This document shows, piece by piece, positions 25,886 through 33,265 of a DNA stretch of 50,559 nt. The notes under the pieces are model-generated. The model made no database searches. It saw only the letters and a program-made list of their open reading frames with translations, and was not told the DNA's origin. This DNA comes from Riemerella columbina DSM 16469. Its GTDB lineage: Bacteria; Bacteroidota; Bacteroidia; Flavobacteriales; Weeksellaceae. The translations under genes and the position numbers were made by a program. Each line of letters begins with the position of its first letter. The first letter of the stretch is position 1. Location: positions 1 to 50,559 of the forward strand of contig NZ_KB894223.1 in assembly GCF_000374405.1 (NCBI RefSeq), in the 5' to 3' direction.

Positions 25886-26953
25886 ATGCATAACCAATTA
25901 GGACACTTTCTATCATTAACAACCTTTGGCGAAAGCCATGGGCTGGCGTATGGTGGTATTATTAATAATTTTCCTGCGGGAGTAGCGGTAGATTTAGAGC
26001 AAGTTCAGACTGAATTAGACCGTAGAAAACCAGGGCAATCCGCTATCGTCACCCAAAGGAAAGAAAGCGATACGGTAAAGTTTCTTTCTGGAATTTTTGA
26101 GGGTAAAACAACGGGAACACCTATTGGCTTTATCATAGAAAATGAAAACCAGCGCAGTAAGGATTATAGCCATTTGGCAAAAGCGTATCGCCCGAGCCAT
26201 GCTGATTTTACTTACGACCAAAAATTTGGTCATCGTGATTATAGAGGAGGGGGGAAATCATCTGCCCGAGAAACGATTAATTGGGTGGCAGCAGGGGCTT
26301 TAGCCAAATTTATTCTACCCAAAGAAGTGGAAATCAAAGCTTATGTATCTTCGGTGGGGGATATTTTTTGCGAAAAACCTTACCAAGATTTAGACTTAAC
26401 TGCGATAGACTCTAATATCGTGTGTTGTCCAGACGAGGCAACGGCTAACCGAATGATAGATAAAATAAAAGCCATTAAAAAAGACGGCAATACCATAGGG
26501 GGAACGATTACTTGCGTTATCAAAAATCTACCCGTAGGTGTTGGGGAGCCTGTTTTTGGTAAACTTCAAGCAGAATTGGCAAAGGCGATGCTGAATATCA
26601 ACGCCGCTAAAGGCTTTGAATATGGCTCTGGATTTTGTGGAGCAAAGATGACGGGAAAAGAACACAACGATAAATTCAACGCTGATTTTTCTACTCAAAC
26701 CAATTTATCTGGAGGTATCCAAGGGGGGATTTCTAACGGGATGGATATCTATTTCCGTGTGGCATTTAAACCAGTGGCAACCATTCTAAGACCGCAAGAA
26801 AGCGTAGATAGCGAGGGTAACGCCATAGTGGTAGAAGGCAAAGGACGACATGACCCTTGCGTAGTGCCAAGAGCAGTGCCTATTGTAGAAAATACGGCAG
26901 CTTTTGTATTAGCAGATTTATTTTTAATTAATAACATAAGAACATTATCATGA
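25886..26953 (+). CDS. aroC: Chorismate synthase
   Basis: Makes chorismate from EPSP, the last common step of aromatic amino-acid synthesis; needs reduced FMN. Signature regions: the N-terminal [39 protein letters not shown] (about residues 111-127), the [14 protein letters not shown] segment and the C-terminal [17 protein letters not shown]. At 355 aa it has standard length. The stop codon overlaps the next gene's start as ATGA. Confidence 0.97.
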   Translation: MHNQLGHFLSLTTFGESHGLAYGGIINNFPAGVAVDLEQVQTELDRRKPGQSAIVTQRKESDTVKFLSGIFEGKTTGTPIGFIIENENQRSKDYSHLAKAYRPSHADFTYDQKFGHRDYRGGGKSSARETINWVAAGALAKFILPKEVEIKAYVSSVGDIFCEKPYQDLDLTAIDSNIVCCPDEATANRMIDKIKAIKKDGNTIGGTITCVIKNLPVGVGEPVFGKLQAELAKAMLNINAAKGFEYGSGFCGAKMTGKEHNDKFNADFSTQTNLSGGIQGGISNGMDIYFRVAFKPVATILRPQESVDSEGNAIVVEGKGRHDPCVVPRAVPIVENTAAFVLADLFLINNIRTLS

Positions 26954-27519
26954 ATGTAAAACAATATTGGGACGAAAGTATTTCTTTTGAAACCTATTTA
27001 AAAGAGGTGGAACAAACCATCCAAACGCCTAAAACAGACGAGGAAAAGGAAAAACAGCCATTCTATGAGCTGGCAATGCAGCGTATGCAACGCGTACTGA
27101 AAACATTTAAAGTAGACGAGGCTACGGCAGAAGCTTTAGCTGCGAAAGATTTTAAGGGAAAAATCCTTGTCATTTCTGAAGGTTGGTGTGGCGATGCCAG
27201 TCAGATTGTACCCGTAGTGGCTCAATTATTTGAGGGTAAAAATGAGGTGCAAATTTTTTACCGAGATAAAGACACTGCGCTAATAGATGCGTTTCTAACC
27301 AATGGTAGTCGCTCTATTCCTAAGGTATTAATTTTAAACGAAGACTATGAAGTTGTACAAGATTGGGGACCGCGTCCGCAGCATGGTTTAGCGTTGTTTC
27401 AAAAGTTTAAAGACAATCCAGAAGCTTATCCTAAAGAGCAATTTTATAACGATATCCAAGTTTACTATGCTAAAAATAAAGGCAAAGATATTGTAGCAGA
27501 ATTGCTGAATTTATTATAA
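26950..27519 (+). CDS. Thioredoxin-fold protein with a single-cysteine WCGDA motif
   Basis: A 189-aa cytoplasmic protein of the thioredoxin-like family. The position of the redox motif holds [17 protein letters not shown] (about residues 78-94). Only the first Cys is present, so it cannot form the usual intramolecular disulfide, although monothiol chemistry is possible. The cis-Pro loop is recognisable in [10 protein letters not shown]. No signal peptide. Its start overlaps aroC by 4 bases and a TlpA-like gene follows after 7, suggesting joint expression. Proteins with WCGDA are known in Flavobacteria without assigned substrate; the role is open. Confidence 0.8.
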   Translation: MNVKQYWDESISFETYLKEVEQTIQTPKTDEEKEKQPFYELAMQRMQRVLKTFKVDEATAEALAAKDFKGKILVISEGWCGDASQIVPVVAQLFEGKNEVQIFYRDKDTALIDAFLTNGSRSIPKVLILNEDYEVVQDWGPRPQHGLALFQKFKDNPEAYPKEQFYNDIQVYYAKNKGKDIVAELLNLL

Positions 27520-27526
27520 TACCGCT

Positions 27527-28084
27527 ATGGAATTTTTAAAGAAAAATGGCTTGTTTATCGTCCTTACAGCGTTGCTGATAGGTATTTTTGTATTTCCAAA
27601 ATTCGGGGATTTTGTACGCAGTCAGTTGCTGATGAAACCCGCTATGGAAAAAATGGAAAACGAAATCAAGGTATCTGATGAAGATTTTGATATCGACCTA
27701 AAAGGCGTTAATGTACCCAATGCCAACCTTAAAGATTTTAAAGGGAAAGTGTTGTTTCTCAATTTTTGGGGTAGTTGGTGTCCACCATGTAGAGCGGAGT
27801 GGGGGTCTATCCAAAAACTATACGATGGTGAGAAGAATAAAGTAGGCTTTGTCCTCATTGCCATGCAAGATGAAGAGGCTAAGGTAAAGCAGTTCCTAAA
27901 AGATAATGGCTATACTGCTCCCGTGTATATTGCCCAAAGTCCAATTTCCGAGAAACTACTGCCCAAAGTATTTCCTACCACTTTTATCATCAACCCACAG
28001 GGCTATATTGTAAGGAAAGAAGATGTCGCTAACGATTGGAACGCACAAGCGGTACACGATTATCTAAACCGATTAACGAAATAG
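27527..28084 (+). CDS. TlpA/ResA-type membrane-anchored thiol-disulfide oxidoreductase
   Basis: Periplasm-facing thioredoxin-like protein, 185 aa. An N-terminal membrane anchor (GLFIVLTALLIGIFVFP, about 7-23) is followed by a TlpA-like domain with the full redox motif NFWGSWCPPCRAEW (about residues 83-96; Cys-Pro-Pro-Cys) and the cis-Pro in KVFPTTFIINP. Such proteins reduce disulfides for cytochrome c maturation or general envelope redox control; which applies here is not visible. It follows the monothiol thioredoxin-fold gene by 7 bases. Confidence 0.9.
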   Translation: MEFLKKNGLFIVLTALLIGIFVFPKFGDFVRSQLLMKPAMEKMENEIKVSDEDFDIDLKGVNVPNANLKDFKGKVLFLNFWGSWCPPCRAEWGSIQKLYDGEKNKVGFVLIAMQDEEAKVKQFLKDNGYTAPVYIAQSPISEKLLPKVFPTTFIINPQGYIVRKEDVANDWNAQAVHDYLNRLTK

Positions 28085-28133
28085 ACTTTGGAATAGAATT
28101 TGTAAGTTTGCGCATTAAAAAAATAAATACATT

Positions 28134-28460
28134 ATGGCATCAAAATTAAAATTATTAAGACAGGCGTTTCGTCATAAAGGATTTGTAAGTAAAATTCCTA
28201 CTTTGTTCGTTATGGTAAAAGCCATCATCAAAAAAGAGTACAAACCAGGCTATAAAAATGTGATTGTACCCGCGTTGGTATTAGCGTATATCATTTCACC
28301 GATTGACATCATCCCCGATTGGATTCCATTGATTGGTGCGTTGGACGATTTAGCGCTTATCGCCTTGGCAATGCCGATGCTCATGAAGGAATTAGAAGCC
28401 TTTGAAGCATGGCAAGAACAAAAGAAGAATATAAAAACCATTGATGCGGAACCAGTTTAA
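28134..28460 (+). CDS. YkvA-family (DUF1232) small membrane protein
   Basis: A 108-aa protein with the DUF1232/YkvA core: a hydrophobic segment followed by YIISPIDIIPDWIPLIGALDDLALIALAMPMLMKE (about residues 53-87 in all). Biochemical function is unknown in this family. The C terminus is charged and polar. It is separated by 49 bases from the TlpA-like gene and closed by a strong terminator at 28471. Confidence 0.88.
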   Translation: MASKLKLLRQAFRHKGFVSKIPTLFVMVKAIIKKEYKPGYKNVIVPALVLAYIISPIDIIPDWIPLIGALDDLALIALAMPMLMKELEAFEAWQEQKKNIKTIDAEPV

Positions 28461-28470
28461 TACACCAGCT

Positions 28471-28498
28471 AAAGCCCTTTCTAAAAAAGGGCTTTTTT
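28471..28498 (+). terminator. Terminator of the folE-cysS-aroC-YkvA region
   Basis: AAAGCCCTTT (28471-28480) pairs with AAAGGGCTTT (28486-28495), followed by T. Confidence 0.9.
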
Positions 28499-28509
28499 AT
28501 TTGATGAAA

Positions 28510-28824
28510 ATTATCATCATAACCGTTTAGGAATGAGTCTTGACCACTCATAAATGATATTTTACCACTGAAAAATGGATAATGACCGCTTAGAAATGAT
28601 ATGTTACCTGTAACAAATGGATGATGACCAGTCACAAATCATATTTTACCAGTTACAAATGGATAATGACCGCTTAGAAATGATATGTTACCTGTAACAA
28701 ATGGATGATGACCAGTCACAAATCATATTTTACCAGTTACAAATGGATAATGACCACTCAGAAATGATATATTACCGCTTAGAAATCAATCCTTACCACT
28801 GAGAAATGGATAATGACCATTAAT
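28510..28824. repeat. Array of fifteen 21-bp tandem repeats with an exact 84-bp duplication
   Basis: Fifteen units of exactly 21 bp fill most of the gap before pth. Unit consensus is roughly AAATGGATAATGACCACTTAG; the invariant core is ACC at positions 13-15 and AAAT at the start. Units at 28573-28656 are repeated base for base at 28657-28740. The 21-bp period keeps a frame, so the minus strand reads as seven-residue repeats of the type x-x-G-H-Y-P-F, but in-frame TGA stops break it in some units. I take it as non-coding or a decayed coding repeat. Confidence 0.9.
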
Positions 28825-28881
28825 AATATATAATGCTAAAGCATAGAGCGGATATTTTTATTTCTTTAATTAATATTTTTC

Positions 28882-28889
28882 TATTTTTG
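28882..28889 (+). promoter_or_regulatory. -7 box of pth
   Basis: TATTTTTG matches TAnnTTTG 21 bases before the ATG at 28911. Confidence 0.5.
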
Positions 28890-28910
28890 TACATTTAAAT
28901 TGATGAAGGC

Positions 28911-29474
28911 ATGAAATACCTTATTGTAGGACTAGGCAACAAAGGCGATGAGTATGAAAATACCCGCCATAATATCGGTTTTAAAGTGGTGGATAAAATT
29001 GCGGAGGTGTTGGAAGTACCTTTTAAATCGAGTAATTTTGGTTGGCTAGCAGAAGGGAAATACAAAGGTAGAAAAGTATTACTCCTAAAGCCAGATACTT
29101 ATATGAACCTTAGTGGTAATGCCGTGAAGTTTTGGCTTAAAAAAGAAAATATCCCCTTAGACCATTTGATGGTTATTACCGATGATTTGGCACTGCCTTT
29201 CGGGACTTTAAGAATGAAGATGAAAGGCTCGGATGCGGGACATAACGGATTAAAAAATATCCAAGATATGCTACAAACTAAAAACTATCCAAGGTTAAGG
29301 TTTGGTATCTCTGCCGATTTCTCGGAGGGGCGTCAGGTAGATTATGTGCTAGGTACATGGAACGATGAGGAAACCCAACAACTCCCTGAGCGTATCGAGC
29401 AGTTTTCTAAAGCGACTTTAAGTTTTGTGTTTGCAGGCATACAAAATGCCATGACGGGATTCAACGGAAAATAA
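28911..29474 (+). CDS. pth: Peptidyl-tRNA hydrolase
   Basis: Releases peptides from prematurely dropped peptidyl-tRNA, recycling tRNA. The 187-aa protein begins MKYLIVGLGNKGDEYENTRH, with the catalytic His in ENTRHNIGF (about residue 20), KPDTYMNLSGNAV, ITDDLALPFG and GSDAGHNGLKNI. Standard length. It has a promoter after the repeat array; the exosortase genes start 8 bases after its stop, so they may share a transcript. Confidence 0.97.
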   Translation: MKYLIVGLGNKGDEYENTRHNIGFKVVDKIAEVLEVPFKSSNFGWLAEGKYKGRKVLLLKPDTYMNLSGNAVKFWLKKENIPLDHLMVITDDLALPFGTLRMKMKGSDAGHNGLKNIQDMLQTKNYPRLRFGISADFSEGRQVDYVLGTWNDEETQQLPERIEQFSKATLSFVFAGIQNAMTGFNGK

Positions 29475-29482
29475 ACTAAACA

Positions 29483-30010
29483 ATGCTAAAAGATTTTAAA
29501 CCAGTACTCAAAATATTCCTTCGCTTTATCGTGATTTATTTAGTGCTTTTAGGAATTTATCAGCTCTATCTCAATCAGCAGGTGGGTTTAGACTCGTATT
29601 CTGTACATGTGTCTAACCAGTGTACTCGGTTGCAAAATGCCATCGGTTATGAGTCCCAAATGGTACCCCAGCCAGAGTATAAAACCTCGTGGTATTATGT
29701 AAATGGCGACTATGTGACGAGAATGGTAGAAGGCTGCAATGCCGTTTCCATTATGATTATGTTTGTGGCGTTTATATTTGCCTTTTATAAGGGCGCAAAG
29801 ACTTTTCTATTTGCAGGGTTGGGGTTGGTTTTGCTTTATGTTTTGAATATCATAAGAATTGCAGGAATCAATATCGCTGCGGTGGAGCACCCAGAGTATC
29901 TTAAAACTTTACACGATTATGCTTTTCCTGCCGTTATCTATGGTGGCGTAGTGGTGCTATGGTTGGTTTGGATTAAATTTTTTGTAATTAATGATGAGCA
30001 AAGGGCTTAG
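29483..30010 (+). CDS. xrtF: Exosortase family protein XrtF
   Basis: Integral-membrane protein of the exosortase superfamily, which cuts and re-anchors proteins bearing a C-terminal sorting tail. 175 aa with about four to five membrane segments. The catalytic triad of the family is visible: Cys in VEGCNAVSIMI (about residue 85), Arg in LNIIRIAGINI (about 116) and His in TLHDYAFP (about 136). The short size and the immediate partner gene match the Flavobacterial XrtF system. The partner start overlaps this gene by 20 bases. No candidate substrate with an obvious sorting tail is encoded in the window. Confidence 0.9.
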   Translation: MLKDFKPVLKIFLRFIVIYLVLLGIYQLYLNQQVGLDSYSVHVSNQCTRLQNAIGYESQMVPQPEYKTSWYYVNGDYVTRMVEGCNAVSIMIMFVAFIFAFYKGAKTFLFAGLGLVLLYVLNIIRIAGINIAAVEHPEYLKTLHDYAFPAVIYGGVVVLWLVWIKFFVINDEQRA

Positions 30011-30425
30011 GATAGTATTCGTTTTACTAAGCATAGCAGGATTGATAAGTATCCGAGTTTTTGAGGGGGTATTATTCTACGACCCTTTTTTGGCATATTT
30101 TAAACAAAGCGAATTTCTAGAAACTTTTCCAAGTTTTAATTGGGGACTACTGGTGCTGAACTATGGATTTAGATTTTTATTAAATGTTTTCTGCTCGGCG
30201 GTGGTGGTCTATGCTTTATTCTTGAGGAGAGATTGGGTGCTACAGACTGCTATTCTTATGACGATTGTATTCCTTGTAGCGTTAGCCTTATACTTATATT
30301 GTATCGCTACAGAGTTTAGTTGGGGGGATTTGTTTGCGTTCTATATGCGCCGTTTTGTTATCCAGCCCGTTATTCTTTTGCTGATTATCCCGATGTTCTA
30401 CTACCGATACCAAATCCACCGATGA
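29991..30425 (+). CDS. Exosortase F system-associated membrane protein
   Basis: A 144-aa protein with about four membrane segments, overlapping xrtF by 20 bases. It matches the small protein regularly encoded after xrtF: an N-terminal membrane helix followed by RVFEGVLFYDPFLAYFK, then FNWGLLVLNYGFRFLLN, and a short basic C terminus (YYRYQIHR). Its molecular role is unknown; the strict pairing suggests it assists XrtF. Two adjacent ATGs (29991 and 29994) could both serve as start. Confidence 0.88.
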   Translation: MMSKGLRIVFVLLSIAGLISIRVFEGVLFYDPFLAYFKQSEFLETFPSFNWGLLVLNYGFRFLLNVFCSAVVVYALFLRRDWVLQTAILMTIVFLVALALYLYCIATEFSWGDLFAFYMRRFVIQPVILLLIIPMFYYRYQIHR

Positions 30426-30461
30426 GGGCATATTTACTACCAAGACTGATAAAAAATACTG

Positions 30462-30469
30462 TATATTTG
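30462..30469 (+). promoter_or_regulatory. -7 box giving a near-leaderless nitroreductase transcript
   Basis: TATATTTG ends only 4 bases before the ATG at 30474, so transcription should start at or beside the start codon. Confidence 0.5.
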
Positions 30470-30473
30470 TTTT

Positions 30474-31103
30474 ATGAATTACAATGATGCGCTAAGCCAA
30501 CGCTATTCGGTTAAAAAATTTGATAAAGAAAAGACGATTTCTAAAGCCATTTTAGAAAATATTCTAAAGGCAGGACAACTCTCTGCCAGCTCGCTAGGAT
30601 TGCAACCGTATAAAATTTTTGTCATTGAAAAAGAGGAGGATAAAACCCAACTGACTCCTGCGTTCTATAATCCTTCTCAAATTTCCACCTGCTCCCATCT
30701 GATAGCCATTGTGACTAAAAAAACTTTAGAAAAAGACTATCTCGACGGATATATGAAGCACATTACAGAAGTGAGAAAAGTAACTTTGGAAAGCTTACAA
30801 ATGTTTAGAAAAAGTATAGAAGGCTATGTAGAGCGACACTCGGATGAAGGCTTAGCCACTTGGAACGAAAAGCAAAGCTATATTCTTTTGGGACATCTGA
30901 TGTTTGCGGCAGCTTTAGAGCAAGTAGATTCTTGCCCTATGGAAGGGTTTAATGCCGAGATGCTATCCGATTACTTAGGATTAGACCAAGATAAAGAGCA
31001 GGTTTCTGTCACCTTGGCTTTGGGCTACCGTGCGGAAGACGACCCTTTTCAACATATGAAAAAAGTAAGAAAACCCAACGATAAACTATTCAAATTTCTA
31101 TAA
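30474..31103 (+). CDS. NAD(P)H-dependent nitroreductase-family oxidoreductase
   Basis: FMN-dependent oxidoreductase of the NfsB/FRase I type, 209 aa, cytoplasmic. The N-terminal RYSVKKFDKEKTIS carries the Arg that contacts FMN; AGQLSASSLGLQPYKIFVIE provides the loop with SxxGLQP, and the C-terminal VTLALGYRAEDDP is typical. Physiological substrate unknown; such enzymes reduce quinones, nitroaromatics or flavins. The sulfurtransferase gene starts 2 bases after its stop, suggesting an operon. It is unrelated in role to the SagB-like nitroreductase-fold protein of the island. Confidence 0.92.
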   Translation: MNYNDALSQRYSVKKFDKEKTISKAILENILKAGQLSASSLGLQPYKIFVIEKEEDKTQLTPAFYNPSQISTCSHLIAIVTKKTLEKDYLDGYMKHITEVRKVTLESLQMFRKSIEGYVERHSDEGLATWNEKQSYILLGHLMFAAALEQVDSCPMEGFNAEMLSDYLGLDQDKEQVSVTLALGYRAEDDPFQHMKKVRKPNDKLFKFL

Positions 31104-31105
31104 AG

Positions 31106-31936
31106 ATGGATGCAATTATTTCTGCCAAAGCCTTTTCCAAATTAAACCCCGAACATTATATTTTAATTGATGCTGGGAGTGGTAAAGAAACTTACCAACG
31201 CTATTTAAAGCAACACCTTAAAGGCGCGATTTACTTAGACTTAAATCAAGACTTGGCGGAAATACCAGAAGATGCAAAGCAGGGTGGGCGTCATCCATTA
31301 CCTGTGATTAAAGATTTTCTAAAGACTTTGCAACATAGCGGTGTTGAAAAAGACAGCCATGTCATTATATATGATGATAAGCAAGCATCCAACGCTGCTG
31401 CAAGATTGTGGTGGATGCTAAAGGCCGTAGGGGTTGAAACAGTTCAAGTCCTAGATGGTGGATTACAAATGGCGATAGCGGCTGGTATACCAACCGATTC
31501 TGGCGTAGAAAAGCCCAATCCTTCTCCCAATATGATTGAAGTACAGGCTTGGCAATTACCAATGGTAATGCTAGAGGATATGAAAAACCATTATCAAAAC
31601 TCCGACTATCGCATTATAGATGTACGCAGTGCAGAACGCTATGCGGGACTATCGGAACCTATTGATACCGTAGCAGGACATATCCCCAATGCGGTTAATA
31701 TGCCATTTTCCAATAATCTGAATGAAGATGGAACTTTTAAAACGCCAGAGGAACTAAAAAAGATATATGCTGACCACACCAATGCCTCATCAAAACATAC
31801 GATTGTGCATTGTGGCTCGGGGGTTACGGCGTGCCATACTTTATTGGCAATGGACTACGCAGGGTTACCACTACCTAGTTTATATGTAGGCTCTTGGAGT
31901 GAGTGGAGTAGAAATGATTTACCGATTGAAAAGTAA
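31106..31936 (+). CDS. Sulfurtransferase, probable 3-mercaptopyruvate type
   Basis: Two tandem rhodanese domains in 276 aa. The first (about 1-135) is catalytically silent; the second carries the active Cys loop HCGSGVTACHT (about residues 234-244). The CGSGVTA loop is the form seen in 3-mercaptopyruvate sulfurtransferases such as SseA rather than thiosulfate sulfurtransferases. GGLQMAIAAGIPT and VDVRS-like IIDVRSAERYAG are further rhodanese landmarks. Probably cytoplasmic. Immediately downstream of the nitroreductase gene and followed by a decayed receptor gene. Confidence 0.92.
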   Translation: MDAIISAKAFSKLNPEHYILIDAGSGKETYQRYLKQHLKGAIYLDLNQDLAEIPEDAKQGGRHPLPVIKDFLKTLQHSGVEKDSHVIIYDDKQASNAAARLWWMLKAVGVETVQVLDGGLQMAIAAGIPTDSGVEKPNPSPNMIEVQAWQLPMVMLEDMKNHYQNSDYRIIDVRSAERYAGLSEPIDTVAGHIPNAVNMPFSNNLNEDGTFKTPEELKKIYADHTNASSKHTIVHCGSGVTACHTLLAMDYAGLPLPSLYVGSWSEWSRNDLPIEK

Positions 31937-31945
31937 CTTTTAATA

Positions 31946-33139
31946 ATGAAAAATAAATTATTTACCATGATAATAATATTATTATCAGTAGTTGCTAAAG
32001 CCTAAGTTGGGAGTATTAGTTTTAATGTTTACGATGAGTTCTCTAAAAAACCAATAAGCGCTTCGGTTATTGGTTTGGCTACTAATGATACCATTAAAGG
32101 TAGCGGAAATATAGAGGCTTCTAATGTAATGGCTGGCGACCAAAGTTTTAAGATTATTTCTTCGGGGTATGATGTGGTAGACTTAAATGATATTAGCATT
32201 ATTCCAAATCAGAATATCACTTATTCGGTAGGACTTACAAAATCTGCTAGAACAATTGATGAGGTGGTCATCCAATCAAGCCGTTACAAATCTAAGGCAG
32301 AGAGTCCACTATCGCTTAGAACCATTACTAGTGAGGAAGTGCAGAAAAATGCGGGCGCTAATAGAGATGTATCAAAAACGATTCTATCTCTTCCAGGGGT
32401 GGGAAGTACCGCCACTTTTAGAAATGATTTGTTTATAAGAGGTGGGAGTTCTTCGGAAAACAAATTTTATATTGATGGTATAGAAGTTCCTATCATTAAT
32501 CACTTTCAGACGCAAGGGGCTAGTGGAGGGCCTAGAGGGCTTATCACGATAGATTTTGTAAAAGACGTGGATTTTTATAGTGGGGCTTTTCCTGCTAAAA
32601 GGAATGGGGTATTATCTTCTTTATTTGAATTTAATCTTAAAAATGCCCGAAAGGATAAGTTGGGTTATAAAGCGATTGTTGGTTTAGGCGATAGCTTCTT
32701 ATACCTTGGGGTATTCAAAATTTGGAGATGCTGAAGGTTCATTAATTCCATCTTCTTGGGATAGCAGACATATTTTATCTCTTACAGCAGGGAAATATTT
32801 TAGAAAAAATTGGAATATTGGGGCTCGATTTCGTTTACAGAGTGGGCTACCTCATTGAATACACTTAGAGGAAATACCGTGCATCAACTCGATTTAAGAA
32901 TTGAGAAAAAGTGGATTTTTTCTAAATGGCAACTCACTTTTTATACAGACATTGTAAATGTCTATGGTTCCAAAAATCCCAATAGTCTTCCCATCATAGC
33001 TTTGGAAAGAGATGGTAATGATAATGGCGTTATTATAAATCCTACGGTCCCTAAAGACCAACAAAAGTATTTGCTTAATCAAGGCGAGGCAGACCGCTCA
33101 AAACCTTTGCCGTATTTTGGATTTATCTTTGAGTTTTAA
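31946..33139 (+). pseudogene. Decayed TonB-dependent receptor
   Basis: Remnant of an outer-membrane receptor that would normally exceed 700 aa. ATG 31946 starts a signal peptide (IIILLSVVAKA) interrupted by TAA at 32003-32005, exactly where a Gln after the cleavage site is usual. The frame then continues through a regulatory-like domain and a good plug (LPGVGSTATFRNDLFIRGG, NKFYIDGIEVPI, to about 32690). The barrel is almost all deleted: near 32700 the frame shifts (YTLGYSKFGDAEG onward, with WDSRHILSL), stops at 32858 after RLQSGLPH, and a third frame carries the last strands (HQLDLRIEKKWIF to FGFIFEF). At least one nonsense change, one large deletion and two frame shifts. Confidence 0.92.
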
Positions 33140-33265
33140 TGTAAGTAGAGTTAAGATGATATAAATCAGTTGATAAAAATTCAAAAATTAACATAAAGTT
33201 AAAGTATGTTAATATATAAATAGCGATATTTGCCACCGAAAAACTTATTTTTAGATATAAAAATT

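Noticed and set aside
28381-28635. Minus-strand frame of 84 codons with seven-residue repeats
   Set aside because: It is a shadow of the 21-bp DNA repeats, is broken by in-frame stops in neighbouring units, and overlaps the end of the YkvA gene and a terminator.
28510-28824. CRISPR array
   Set aside because: Units are contiguous 21-bp repeats without unique spacers, and no cas gene is present.
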